Assembly (NCBI RefSeq): GCF_900102435.1 | Contig: NZ_FNBU01000009.1 | Location: 1-64,000 of the forward strand | DNA from: Sporolituus thermophilus DSM 23256 | GTDB taxonomy: Bacteria > Bacillota > Negativicutes > Sporomusales > Thermosinaceae | Length of the DNA: 64,000 nt | Direction: 5' to 3' | Part shown: positions 1 to 7,606 of the stretch, piece by piece | Position numbering within the stretch: position 1 is the stretch's first letter | Layout of the letters: every line of letters starts with the position of its first letter | Program-made: the position numbers and the translations under genes | Notes under the pieces: model-generated | Told to the model about the DNA's origin: nothing | Seen by the model: the letters and a program-made list of their open reading frames with translations, nothing else | The model's database searches: none

Positions 1-63
1 CCAGGAGTGTAAGGCGGGCAACCGCTTGAGCGGACTGGTACTAATCGGCCGAGGGCTTGACCT
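1..63 (+). rRNA. 23S ribosomal RNA, 3' end (partial)
   Basis: The first 63 bases carry the conserved 3' terminus of bacterial 23S rRNA, including the GGTACTAATCGGCCGAGG segment followed by the closing CTTGACC. The gene starts before the window, so only its tail is visible. A 5S gene follows in the same direction, the usual order in an rrn operon. Confidence 0.93.
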
Positions 64-204
64 AAAAGACAATAGCCGTTGGACATTGGACGTTTGACGG
101 AGAAAGCTAAAGTGCATAGCTTAATAATCTTCTGTGCAGTTTTGAAGGATCAATCCTTCAAAAAATAGTCGAAGCTCGAATGTCGAAAGTCGACAGGCGA
201 GATA
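64..204 (+). other. 23S-5S internal transcribed spacer
   Basis: This 141-base spacer contains no tRNA that I can fold. It holds a perfect inverted repeat at 141-150 and 153-162 (TTTGAAGGAT / ATCCTTCAAA) and several GTCGA-type short repeats near 170-195. These are probably rRNA processing stems. The assignment rests only on position and base pairing. Confidence 0.5.
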
Positions 205-322
205 ATCCGGTGTCGATAGCTACGGGGACCCACCTGTTCCCATACCGAACACAGCAGTTAAGCCCGTAAACGCCGAAAGTACTTGGCTGGAGACGGCCTG
301 GGAGGATAGGTAGACGCCGGTT
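205..322 (+). rRNA. rrf: 5S ribosomal RNA
   Basis: This segment of about 117 bases has the 5S hallmarks: a terminal helix of CCGGTGTC (207-214) with GACGCCGG (313-320), the CCCATACCGAACAC loop region, and the conserved GTTAAGC and GGGAGG-type segments. It lies 141 bases after the 23S end and is followed at once by a strong terminator. The exact ends are estimated from the terminal helix. Confidence 0.95.
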
Positions 323-324
323 AC

Positions 325-365
325 ACCAAAAGAGCACCTAACACTAGGTGCTCTTTTGGTATTTT
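325..365 (+). terminator. rrn operon rho-independent terminator
   Basis: A perfect 16-bp stem pairs 325-340 with 345-360 around an ACAC loop, and is followed by a T-rich stretch. It starts within a few bases of the 5S 3' end and closes the rRNA operon. The stem is A-rich at its base, so it may also stop transcription arriving from the opposite strand. Confidence 0.92.
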
Positions 366-429
366 ATAGTTTTGCCCTTATTAATTTTGCCAGCCAAAAT
401 ACGTCTTTTACGCGGGTGCTGTAACGTTT

Positions 430-1065
430 TTAAATATTTAAGGGTTTATCGACATACTGTATACCTGCCACCGAAAGGGTAACTTGACCAGATGTCAAAT
501 CGGTTATTGTCTGACATAAAAAATTTTCCCTGTTTTTTTCAGCCAACACATGGATTGTTACCTGTTCGGCGAAATCTTTCTTTTTTATGATATAGTTATT
601 GCTGTGCAGATAGTGTTCAACTATCCCCAATAAATCGTAATTAGCTTTAAGTATGAAATAAGTATGGGGAATTCTTTCCAAGATTCCTGCTGCCTGCAGT
701 CCTAAAGCGGCCATTTTTCCGTAAGCCCTGATTAATCCGCCTGTGCCTAATTTTATTCCACCGAAATAGCGGGTAACGACAATTACGGCATCTGTTATTT
801 TATTTTTCTTTAAAGTTTCGAGAATGGGTATGCCTGCCGTTCCAGCAGGTTCACCATCATCGTCGGCTTTTTGCTGCTGACCGTGTGAACCGATAATGAA
901 TGCAGAGCAGTTATGGGTAGCATCCCAATGCTTCTTTTTGACAGTTCCGATGTAATCAATGGCATCTTGGACAGAGATTGCCCGGTTAACTTGGACAATA
1001 AATTTGGATTTATTGATTTCTAGCGCTGTTTCCCCATAACCTTTCACTGTCCGATAACTTTCCAT
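430..1065 (-). CDS. YigZ/IMPACT family protein (UPF0029)
   Basis: This 211-residue protein belongs to the YigZ/YvyE family related to eukaryotic IMPACT. The N-terminal UPF0029 domain shows DDDGEPAGTAG (residues 68-78) and VTRYFGGIKLGTGGLIRAY (97-115), the family's most conserved blocks. The last 70 or so residues fit the EF-G domain IV-like DUF1949 fold. Family members are thought to act on translation or RNA, but their bacterial role is unsettled. An AGGAGG five bases upstream supports the ATG at 1065. It lies 42 bases downstream of the glycosylase gene on the same strand and may be cotranscribed with it. Confidence 0.93.
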   Translation of the reverse strand: MESYRTVKGYGETALEINKSKFIVQVNRAISVQDAIDYIGTVKKKHWDATHNCSAFIIGSHGQQQKADDDGEPAGTAGIPILETLKKNKITDAVIVVTRYFGGIKLGTGGLIRAYGKMAALGLQAAGILERIPHTYFILKANYDLLGIVEHYLHSNNYIIKKKDFAEQVTIHVLAEKNRENFLCQTITDLTSGQVTLSVAGIQYVDKPLNI

Positions 1066-1107
1066 GTATTCCTCCTGTGCAAATATTTCCCTGGAAATAA
1101 ATGTAAT

Positions 1108-1926
1108 TCAATGTTGACATACTGGACAAAAAAAGGCATTCCTGCCGCCTACACGTTTGGTTTGAATGGGAGTGCCGCAGACATAACAGGGTTCGCCTGT
1201 CCGGTAAGCCACTTGCAGGTGAGGCGTATAACCACCGGTAATGGTATCGTCGCTCGAAAATTTTTCTTCATAGACGCCGCCGTAATTAATAGCATCATTT
1301 AGAATTCTACGGATACACCGGTAGAGGCTTTGCTTTTCTTCTTCTGAAAGGGTACTGCTTTTTCGCGTAGGAAGGATCTGGCTGCAAAAAAGAACTTCAT
1401 TGGAGTACACATTCCCTATGCCGGCAATGAACTTTTGGTCTATCAGCAAGGGCTTTATCATTCCCTTGTGTTGTTGCAGAAGGTTATTAAAGATATCATA
1501 AGTGAAGGCAGGTGATAAAGGTTCAGGCCCCAGGGCGGCAAGTTCAGGTGTTTGTGCTAAGTCTGCTGTAGGAACTAGGTGAATGTATCCTAAATTCATT
1601 TTAAAAAACGCTAGGCGTTCGCCGTTGTCAAAACCGAGGAGAATAGAAGGTCGTTTTGCAATGATCTCATTTTTATAATAGAAACGAACAAAACCTTCAA
1701 GCATAAAATGCACTATAAAAGAAAATGTATTAGTCAGCGACAGGACAAGAATTTTTGCTCGGCGCTGTACCTGGCAAATTTCTTGAGCTATGAGAGCTTG
1801 TTGAAATAATTCGGGAGATGTATTAAGTGTTTTCGGACGGGATACTTCTACCTCTGCGATTTTTTTACCTTCTACGCTTCGCGCAAGATGTTTACGTAAG
1901 GTTTCAATTTCTGGAATTTCCGGCAT
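1108..1926 (-). CDS. mutM: formamidopyrimidine-DNA glycosylase family protein, divergent
   Basis: This 272-residue base-excision repair enzyme of the Fpg/Nei family removes oxidised purines and cleaves the abasic site. It begins PEIPEIETL after the initiator Met, giving the catalytic N-terminal Pro and Glu, so the ATG at 1926 is preferred over the TTG two codons upstream. KPLLIDQKFIAGIGNVYSNE is the helix-two-turn-helix. The C-terminal zinc finger is CYVCG...FFCPVCQ. The loop that normally reads DxRRFG reads KMNLGY, and the usual HLxMTG block reads HFMLEG, so lesion recognition may differ. No strong promoter was identified upstream. Confidence 0.85.
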   Translation of the reverse strand: MPEIPEIETLRKHLARSVEGKKIAEVEVSRPKTLNTSPELFQQALIAQEICQVQRRAKILVLSLTNTFSFIVHFMLEGFVRFYYKNEIIAKRPSILLGFDNGERLAFFKMNLGYIHLVPTADLAQTPELAALGPEPLSPAFTYDIFNNLLQQHKGMIKPLLIDQKFIAGIGNVYSNEVLFCSQILPTRKSSTLSEEEKQSLYRCIRRILNDAINYGGVYEEKFSSDDTITGGYTPHLQVAYRTGEPCYVCGTPIQTKRVGGRNAFFCPVCQH

Positions 1927-2028
1927 AAACAAATCAGTCCTTTTGCGAACTTTTGGTCTAGGCCTTTGTAGTCTGAAAATAGTATACTAATAACTTGGGA
2001 AATTTACCCGAATTTTAGAAAAGATGAA

Positions 2029-2057
2029 CCGCCAGGCCGAATAAGTCGGTCTGGCGG
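2029..2057 (-). terminator. terminator of the alcohol dehydrogenase gene
   Basis: A 12-bp stem pairs 2029-2040 with 2046-2057 (one G-T wobble) around a five-base loop, immediately past the stop codon of the minus-strand dehydrogenase. Read on the minus strand it is followed by a T-rich segment (TTCATCTTTTC), an acceptable rho-independent terminator. Confidence 0.75.
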
Positions 2058-2063
2058 ATTTCT

Positions 2064-3161
2064 TTACTTGCCGTTGGGGGCGATGACGGCTTTTATTACG
2101 CGGCAGTGTTCAACGTCCTCTAAAGCTTGATTAATATCGGTAAGACTATAGTGTCGGCTGATAAGACGTTCCCAGGCAAAACGTTGATGATATTTAGCCA
2201 TGATTTGGATAGAACGGTAAAAGTGACTCAGGTCAATTCCCCAAACGCCTTTTATTGTCAGATGTTTTTTATTTAGGTCTAGGTGAGGATTAAAGGTAAC
2301 TTCCCCGTTATCAGTATATTGACCAACGATGATATAAGTACCTGCATCCCGTACCATGGCCATACCTTCGTTTAAAGCAGACGGAACACCTGTTGCTTCA
2401 ATTACTACGTCAGCGCCGCGGCCGCCAGTAAGCTCCTTTACTGCTGCGATCCTATCCGCTGTATCCATAGTTTCAATGTTAATAACGGCGCCAACTCCAA
2501 AATCCTCGGCCAGTTTGAGCCGTAGAGCGGGGGCGCCAACAACAATGACCTGTAGTGCGCCGGCCAGTTGTGCCAGGATGGCCGCGTTTAGGCCCACAGG
2601 GCCGCAGCCTTGGATTACCACGCTGTCCCCTAACTTTATTCCTGCCTGTTCAACGGCATGAAAAGCGGTAGGAAGACCACAGCCGCCACCAATAAAAGCT
2701 TCCGGTTTTATCTGCCATGGTAATTTGACAATTTTCACGCCCGGTTTCAAGTAGATTTTTTCGCTCCAACCACCTAAAATTCCATCCTGCACGCCATAGG
2801 TAATTCCATAAACTTTGCGGTGAGGGCAGCGGGTCGATGCTTTTGCAACCAGGCAATACCAGCAATTATGGCAAGTTTCATGAACATCTAAAAATGTGAC
2901 CACATCGCCAGGATGAAGTAAGTTGCCGTCCACATCATAGACAGGTCCGTTGGTTTGTGTGATGCGCCCGACATTTATGTGTCCTGGAATAATTGGATAA
3001 GGAACACCGGCAAGGCGTCCATTGAACAAGTGAACGTCAGTTCCGCATACTTCGCTATAAATTGTTTCGAGTAAGGCAGCTCCATCTTCCAGCTTTGGCT
3101 CCGGCAAATCAACGATTCGCACTTTAGCAAGCGGCTTTTCCATGATTGCTGCTCGGATCAT
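2064..3161 (-). CDS. zinc-dependent alcohol dehydrogenase family protein
   Basis: This is a medium-chain dehydrogenase/reductase of about 365 residues. The catalytic-zinc Cys lies in EVCGTDVH, the structural zinc site is CHNCWYCLVAKASTRC, and the NAD(P)-binding Rossmann motif is GCGPVG in the C-terminal half. The usual GHE at the catalytic zinc reads GHI, so one common ligand or second-shell Glu is absent. The substrate cannot be deduced. The ATG at 3161 has AAAGGGG at good spacing; the ATG at 3167 would abut the same Shine-Dalgarno. It is a single-gene unit with its own terminator and no obvious pathway partner nearby. Confidence 0.87.
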   Translation of the reverse strand: MIRAAIMEKPLAKVRIVDLPEPKLEDGAALLETIYSEVCGTDVHLFNGRLAGVPYPIIPGHINVGRITQTNGPVYDVDGNLLHPGDVVTFLDVHETCHNCWYCLVAKASTRCPHRKVYGITYGVQDGILGGWSEKIYLKPGVKIVKLPWQIKPEAFIGGGCGLPTAFHAVEQAGIKLGDSVVIQGCGPVGLNAAILAQLAGALQVIVVGAPALRLKLAEDFGVGAVINIETMDTADRIAAVKELTGGRGADVVIEATGVPSALNEGMAMVRDAGTYIIVGQYTDNGEVTFNPHLDLNKKHLTIKGVWGIDLSHFYRSIQIMAKYHQRFAWERLISRHYSLTDINQALEDVEHCRVIKAVIAPNGK

Positions 3162-3463
3162 AGCCATACCCCTTTCTTGCGTTGATATTTAAAATATTTT
3201 GGAAAGAGGTATAGATTTCCTGCTAAGGAAAAGGCAAGAGGATGTCAAAATAAACCAAAAAAATTCAAAGAAAAAAGGAAATATACTTTTTACACAGAAT
3301 TAATACACTAAAACGAACTAAAGCTTTGAAGCGGTGAAACCAAGTTATTTGGTTTTTGCATAAAAACACCTTCGCAATGAACGGGCCAAACCACAAAAAA
3401 TCAAATTAGGATAATTATTTTTATTGTTGTGCATTATAAACCGGTTTTAAAAAGGTGGGACAT
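3162..3463. other. intergenic region between divergent genes
   Basis: This AT-rich gap of about 300 bases separates the dehydrogenase from the chemoreceptor-like gene. It contains a 7-bp hairpin (AAACCAA 3337-3343 with TTGGTTT 3349-3355) followed by a short T-run. A TATAAA at 3435-3440 could be a -10 element for the rightward gene, but no convincing -35 box precedes it. No ORF with a ribosome binding site was found. Confidence 0.4.
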
Positions 3464-4303
3464 ATGACCGAGAGCAGTTTACTCCAGTCGTTTGTACGTG
3501 TGGCAAAATATATTCCACAGTTAGTAACCGGTAAAGTCGGTATGGTCGTTAGTGACCGGGAAAAATGGCTTGTGTCCTATTCTATTCCTGAACTGGCTAA
3601 ACAAGTAGTGGTTGGCGAGCGCATCAAACCCGGTTCGGCCGTATACCAGGCCATGCAGAAACGGCAGAGAGTTGTCGTAGAGGTGGCTAAGGAAGTTTAC
3701 GGAATTCCTTATATTGCCGTAAGTATGCCGATTATTGAGAACGGTGAAGTCATAGGAGCGGTCGCTATCCACGAATCATTGGAGAGAAAAGAAACGTTAT
3801 TAACGGCCGCGCAGCAGCTTTCAAATTCCGCTACCGAGTTAGCCTCCTCTATACAATCTATCTTAGCCCAAGCGGAAGAATTGGCAGCCAGTGGGAAATT
3901 TTTAAAGGACCTCGCTCTGCAGGCTAATCAGCAGGTAAGCGAGACTGACACCGTTGTCAGGTTTATTCAGGATGTGGCTAGTCAGACAAACTTACTGGGA
4001 CTGAACGCTGCTATTGAAGCTGCCCGGGTTGGGGAACACGGACGCGGATTCGGTGTAGTAGCTGATGAGGTCCGAAAGCTAGCTATCAACAGCGCTAGTT
4101 CTGCCACTCAAATTACCTCTATTCTTAATCGCATTAATCAATCTATTCAAAAAATCGCCGCAGAGATTACGCAAATCGATGCCGTAACCGAACATCAGGC
4201 AAATACGATCCAAAAACTAACGGCCCATAGTCAGGAACTGTTGGCTATGTCAGAGCAGCTGGCGAAGCTGGCCTCTCATCTTAATACAGATAATAAGCAA
4301 TGA
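3464..4303 (+). CDS. soluble methyl-accepting chemotaxis-like protein
   Basis: This 279-residue protein has no transmembrane segment. Residues 1 to about 110 form a compact sensory domain of unrecognised type. The second half is a short chemoreceptor signalling domain with the conserved hairpin tip ([19 protein letters not shown], then [13 protein letters not shown]). It should signal to CheA/CheW from the cytoplasm. The ATG at 3464 is chosen because AAGGTGG lies six bases upstream; an upstream GTG at 3455 overlaps that site. The gene stands alone with a terminator, far from the che genes at 40.7-45.5 kb. The ligand is unknown. Confidence 0.85.
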   Translation: MTESSLLQSFVRVAKYIPQLVTGKVGMVVSDREKWLVSYSIPELAKQVVVGERIKPGSAVYQAMQKRQRVVVEVAKEVYGIPYIAVSMPIIENGEVIGAVAIHESLERKETLLTAAQQLSNSATELASSIQSILAQAEELAASGKFLKDLALQANQQVSETDTVVRFIQDVASQTNLLGLNAAIEAARVGEHGRGFGVVADEVRKLAINSASSATQITSILNRINQSIQKIAAEITQIDAVTEHQANTIQKLTAHSQELLAMSEQLAKLASHLNTDNKQ

Positions 4304-4313
4304 TCTATAAATT

Positions 4314-4356
4314 AAATCCCTCGCCGGTCTTTTTACCAGCGGGGGATTTCTTTAGG
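4314..4356. terminator. bidirectional terminator between convergent genes
   Basis: AAATCCCTCGC (from 4314) pairs with GCGGGGGATTT (to 4349) with one T-G wobble, with A-rich and T-rich flanks. It sits between the rightward chemoreceptor-like gene and the leftward phosphoribosyltransferase gene and could terminate both. Confidence 0.8.
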
Positions 4357-4373
4357 TTTTATATACTCAAGTT

Positions 4374-5426
4374 CTATTCTACTAATTCGAGACGCGGATT
4401 GGGGCGGTAACTGCGCCCCACTTTAGCGCAAGGGCGCCCGTCAACCATGACAATATCTGCGGTAAAATTAATATTATTATTAAAAAGACTGCTTCCTACA
4501 GCATAGATGTCGACAGGTACTTTTTCTGCCTCAAACTGGGCAATACGTTCGGCCGTAAAGCCACCGGACACCATGATGCGAACATGGCCAAAACCAGCTT
4601 CATCAAGTGCTTTACGTACATTGAATACCAACTGCGGACAAACTCCGGTTGGCTTAAAAGTTCCCATGTAGGGGATAACAGACTGATCAACTAGGTTATC
4701 AGCCGTATCCAGGCGAACAGCCCATAGTTTTTCGCCCAGTTCTTTGGCTACTGCTAATGCTGTACCGACACAATCGTTATTGAAATCAACCAGTGCCACG
4801 CGATGAACAGCAGGGTCAATGTGCCGGTCAAATGCGCAAGTGGCTTTTACGGTGTCTCCACCATACGCGGCAATTAAGGCATGCGGAATAGTACCTAGCG
4901 CCGGGGCATGCCAATAAATTCCGTTGGCGGGAGTCGAAACACCGTGTATGCCGCCAATGTGGGCGGCATAGCCGTCACTTAGCTGGGTAGAATAGTGGTC
5001 GAAGCGGGATGGAAAGAAAAGAACGGGTTTACCATTTGCGGCTTTGACAGCTTGGTGGACGTTGGTAGCAATCTTGGTTTGTCGGGAAAGAACGCCGAGA
5101 TACACTGTTTCGAGATGGGCGAAATCGGCTAAGTCTCCTTCAATTGTCATCACAGTCTCCCAGGGTTCGATCATGTCCCCGTCATGGAGGGCATGAATAG
5201 TAAGCTTTTCTGGATTAAAGGCACATTTTTTTATAATGGCTATTGCTTCGTCAATACCGCACAACATGGCATGCTGCCGTTGAAACACCTGCATCAAAAC
5301 GCGGGGGTGATGATTATCTTTTGTCAATATTTCTTGGGTACGGAGAAAATAACTGTCACTATAAAAACCACTTTTGATTTCGTCAACAGGTATCCGAAAA
5401 ACGTCTGGTGCCAAACGTTTTTTCAT
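4374..5426 (-). CDS. nicotinate phosphoribosyltransferase
   Basis: This 350-residue enzyme of the NAPRTase family makes nicotinate mononucleotide from nicotinate and PRPP for NAD salvage. Features include the early SGFYSDSYFLRT segment, FFPSRFDHYST, the LVDFNND segment, VRLDTAD and the phosphate-binding VSGGFTAERI with VDIYAVGSSL near the C-terminus. It is of the shorter form rather than the E. coli PncB length of about 400. An AGGAGG lies upstream of the ATG at 5426. It is transcribed divergently from folP across a 118-base gap. No NadR, NrtR or other operator was recognised. Confidence 0.87.
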   Translation of the reverse strand: MKKRLAPDVFRIPVDEIKSGFYSDSYFLRTQEILTKDNHHPRVLMQVFQRQHAMLCGIDEAIAIIKKCAFNPEKLTIHALHDGDMIEPWETVMTIEGDLADFAHLETVYLGVLSRQTKIATNVHQAVKAANGKPVLFFPSRFDHYSTQLSDGYAAHIGGIHGVSTPANGIYWHAPALGTIPHALIAAYGGDTVKATCAFDRHIDPAVHRVALVDFNNDCVGTALAVAKELGEKLWAVRLDTADNLVDQSVIPYMGTFKPTGVCPQLVFNVRKALDEAGFGHVRIMVSGGFTAERIAQFEAEKVPVDIYAVGSSLFNNNINFTADIVMVDGRPCAKVGRSYRPNPRLELVE

Positions 5427-5544
5427 TCTAAATATCCTCCTAATACTTCATCTTTGTTGCTAAATTTTACATTATTAGTTATTATTCTACATATTATCTA
5501 TGATACAATAAGATATATTTCACTGCAATACAGGAGGCTACCTT

Positions 5545-6744
5545 ATGAGTTTCAATCCCCGCGTTATACAAATAGATAACGAACAGCAAGCCTGGGAAAT
5601 CCTAACCCGCCTAGGCTGTGATCCGGCAGGTATCAAGATAATGGCGGGAAAGTCTGTTTTTAAAACTGTTATGCTGGAGAATGTTTCGAGCAAAGCGGCC
5701 AATCTCCTTAAACAGACTTTTCTCGCCAAAGGTGCTGAAGTGGCGGTGTCACGCGGGACGGCTGACCTCAGTGTGGAGACGACCGATGTAGTTGTTTGTG
5801 CAACTTTAAAGCAATACAGGTTAGCATTATCCCAACTGAAAGCTCAGCCTTGGGGCCTGCCGAAAGTGGCGGAGGAACTGGAAATGGTTTTGGCTGCAAG
5901 TGAAAATTTTCCTGTCCGTCATTTTTCCTGGGCTGACCGGCAGCTCAGCTTAAGTCCGGAGCGGACGATTATCATGGGAATTTTAAATGTAACACCTGAT
6001 TCCTTTTCTGATGGCGGAAGGTATAATAATTTGGACGCTGCCCTGAAACAGGCAGAAAAAATGGTTAGAGACGGTGCTGATATTATCGATATCGGCGCTG
6101 AGTCGACCCGACCTTACGGAGCTGCTAAGATTTCGGCCGAAGAAGAAATGGAACGGCTGCTTCCTATCTTAGAAAAATTAGTGTCCACCGTTCCGGTGCC
6201 GATCTCGGTGGACACTTATAAAGCCACCGTTGCTGAAGAAGCCCTGAAACTTGGCGCCCATATCATCAATGATGTCTGGGGCCTGCAGGGCGATCCCTGT
6301 ATGGCTGAAGTGGTGGCCAAATATCAAGTACCAGTTGTCGTAATGCATAATAAGACAGATGCCGTTTACGAGCGTGATATTATGGCTGAAATATGCGCCT
6401 TCCTGCGGCGCAGTCTGGAAATCGGCACGGCCGCCGGCATTCAAGCTGAGCATTTTATTGTGGACCCGGGAATTGGCTTTGGCAAAACACCTGACCAGAA
6501 TTTGGCAATTATGGCCCGCCTCGACGAACTTAAGTCCTTAGGATGTCCCATATTGCTCGGTACGTCGCGCAAGCGGTTTATTGGCGAAGTGCTTAACTTA
6601 CCTGTTGACGACCGGGTAGAAGGCACAGGGGCAACGGTAGCCTTAGGGATTGTCAAAGGGGTTAGCATTGTGCGCGTACACGACGTAAAGCAAATAGCAC
6701 GTATTGCGCGGATGAGTGATGCCATGGTAAGGAGGCGGGGATGA
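5545..6744 (+). CDS. folP: dihydropteroate synthase with N-terminal extension
   Basis: Dihydropteroate synthase condenses the pterin pyrophosphate with p-aminobenzoate in folate synthesis. The catalytic TIM barrel starts near residue 138 with IMGILNVTPDSFSDGG, followed by IDIGAESTRP, VDPGIGFGKT and GTSRKRFIG. The 399-residue length exceeds the usual 270-280 because of a roughly 135-residue N-terminal segment that I do not recognise. An AGGAGG precedes the ATG. The upstream gap has a TACAAT -10-like hexamer (5504-5509) without a good -35. It is first of a folP-folB-folK run, overlapping folB by four bases (ATGA). Confidence 0.96.
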   Translation: MSFNPRVIQIDNEQQAWEILTRLGCDPAGIKIMAGKSVFKTVMLENVSSKAANLLKQTFLAKGAEVAVSRGTADLSVETTDVVVCATLKQYRLALSQLKAQPWGLPKVAEELEMVLAASENFPVRHFSWADRQLSLSPERTIIMGILNVTPDSFSDGGRYNNLDAALKQAEKMVRDGADIIDIGAESTRPYGAAKISAEEEMERLLPILEKLVSTVPVPISVDTYKATVAEEALKLGAHIINDVWGLQGDPCMAEVVAKYQVPVVVMHNKTDAVYERDIMAEICAFLRRSLEIGTAAGIQAEHFIVDPGIGFGKTPDQNLAIMARLDELKSLGCPILLGTSRKRFIGEVLNLPVDDRVEGTGATVALGIVKGVSIVRVHDVKQIARIARMSDAMVRRRG

Positions 6745-7112
6745 TGAGCGACCGGATTTTATTGCAAAACATGGTATTTTATGGCTATCATGGCGTACAT
6801 GAACATGAACAGGAACATGGCCAGCGGTTTTATATAGACTTAGAAATAGAGGCCGATCTCGGTTTAGCGGGTAAGACTGATAACTTGGTAGATACCGTGG
6901 ATTATACTTTGATTTACCGCATTGTCAAGGATATTGTGGAAACACGCCGTTTCCGGTTATTGGAGGCCTTGGCCGACCACATTGCTACCGCTGTCTTTAA
7001 CACAGGTTCTTTGGTTAGCGCCGTTACCGTCAGGGTACGAAAACCGGCCGTACCTATTCCGGGTTCACTCGACTATGTACAGATTGAGATCACTCGGAGG
7101 CTAAGAACATGA
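6741..7112 (+). CDS. folB: dihydroneopterin aldolase
   Basis: This 123-residue enzyme splits 7,8-dihydroneopterin to 6-hydroxymethyl-dihydropterin and glycolaldehyde. It begins DRILLQNMVFYGYHGV, the family N-terminus, and contains the DTVDYTLIY active-site stretch, LLEALADHIA and the C-terminal VRVRKPAVPIPG. Length is normal. Its ATG overlaps the folP stop in ATGATGA, and GGAGG lies at 6730, so it is translationally coupled. A second ATG at 6744 is equally possible. Confidence 0.96.
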   Translation: MMSDRILLQNMVFYGYHGVHEHEQEHGQRFYIDLEIEADLGLAGKTDNLVDTVDYTLIYRIVKDIVETRRFRLLEALADHIATAVFNTGSLVSAVTVRVRKPAVPIPGSLDYVQIEITRRLRT

Positions 7113-7591
7113 TAATTCTAGGGTTCGGTTCGAATATAGGCGACCGGGAAGAAAACATCCGCTTGGCTATACAGTTTCTGGGTAAGGACCCATCGATTGA
7201 GGTGTTACGTGTCTCGTCTCTATATGAAACGGAACCTGTTGGCAAGAAGGATCAACCGTCTTTTCTTAACGCGGTTGCAAGTATTGCGACGGCTTATGGC
7301 CCTGAGCAGCTTCTGGAAACCTGCCTGAGTGTGGAAAGGACATTGGGCAGAGTGCGTACCTTGAGGTGGGGACCTAGGACTATCGATATTGATATCTTAG
7401 TTTATAACGATGTCTGCATGAAAACGGATACACTCACCTTACCTCATCCCCGGATTTCAGAACGAAGATTTGTATTGGTTCCTTTGCAGGAAATCACTGG
7501 TGACCTGCCCGTTTATGGCGATCTAACCGCCGCTGAATTACTGGCACGCACTGCTGATAACAGCAAGGTGGAATGGTACGGAACCCTTTGA
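7109..7591 (+). CDS. folK: 2-amino-4-hydroxy-6-hydroxymethyldihydropteridine diphosphokinase
   Basis: HPPK transfers pyrophosphate from ATP to 6-hydroxymethyl-dihydropterin, giving the FolP substrate. The 160 residues show the N-terminal GFGSNIGDREENI, the VSSLYETEPVG loop, and the ATP/metal-binding signature RWGPRTIDIDIL, then LPHPRISERRFVLVPL. It overlaps folB by four bases. With folP and folB it covers three consecutive steps of folate synthesis; no folE or pab gene lies in the window. Confidence 0.96.
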   Translation: MIILGFGSNIGDREENIRLAIQFLGKDPSIEVLRVSSLYETEPVGKKDQPSFLNAVASIATAYGPEQLLETCLSVERTLGRVRTLRWGPRTIDIDILVYNDVCMKTDTLTLPHPRISERRFVLVPLQEITGDLPVYGDLTAAELLARTADNSKVEWYGTL

Positions 7592-7606
7592 GAAGAGGAG
7601 TTTACC

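Noticed and set aside
64-204. A tRNA gene in the 23S-5S spacer
   Set aside because: No cloverleaf, T-loop GTTCRA or CCA end could be found; only short inverted repeats are present.
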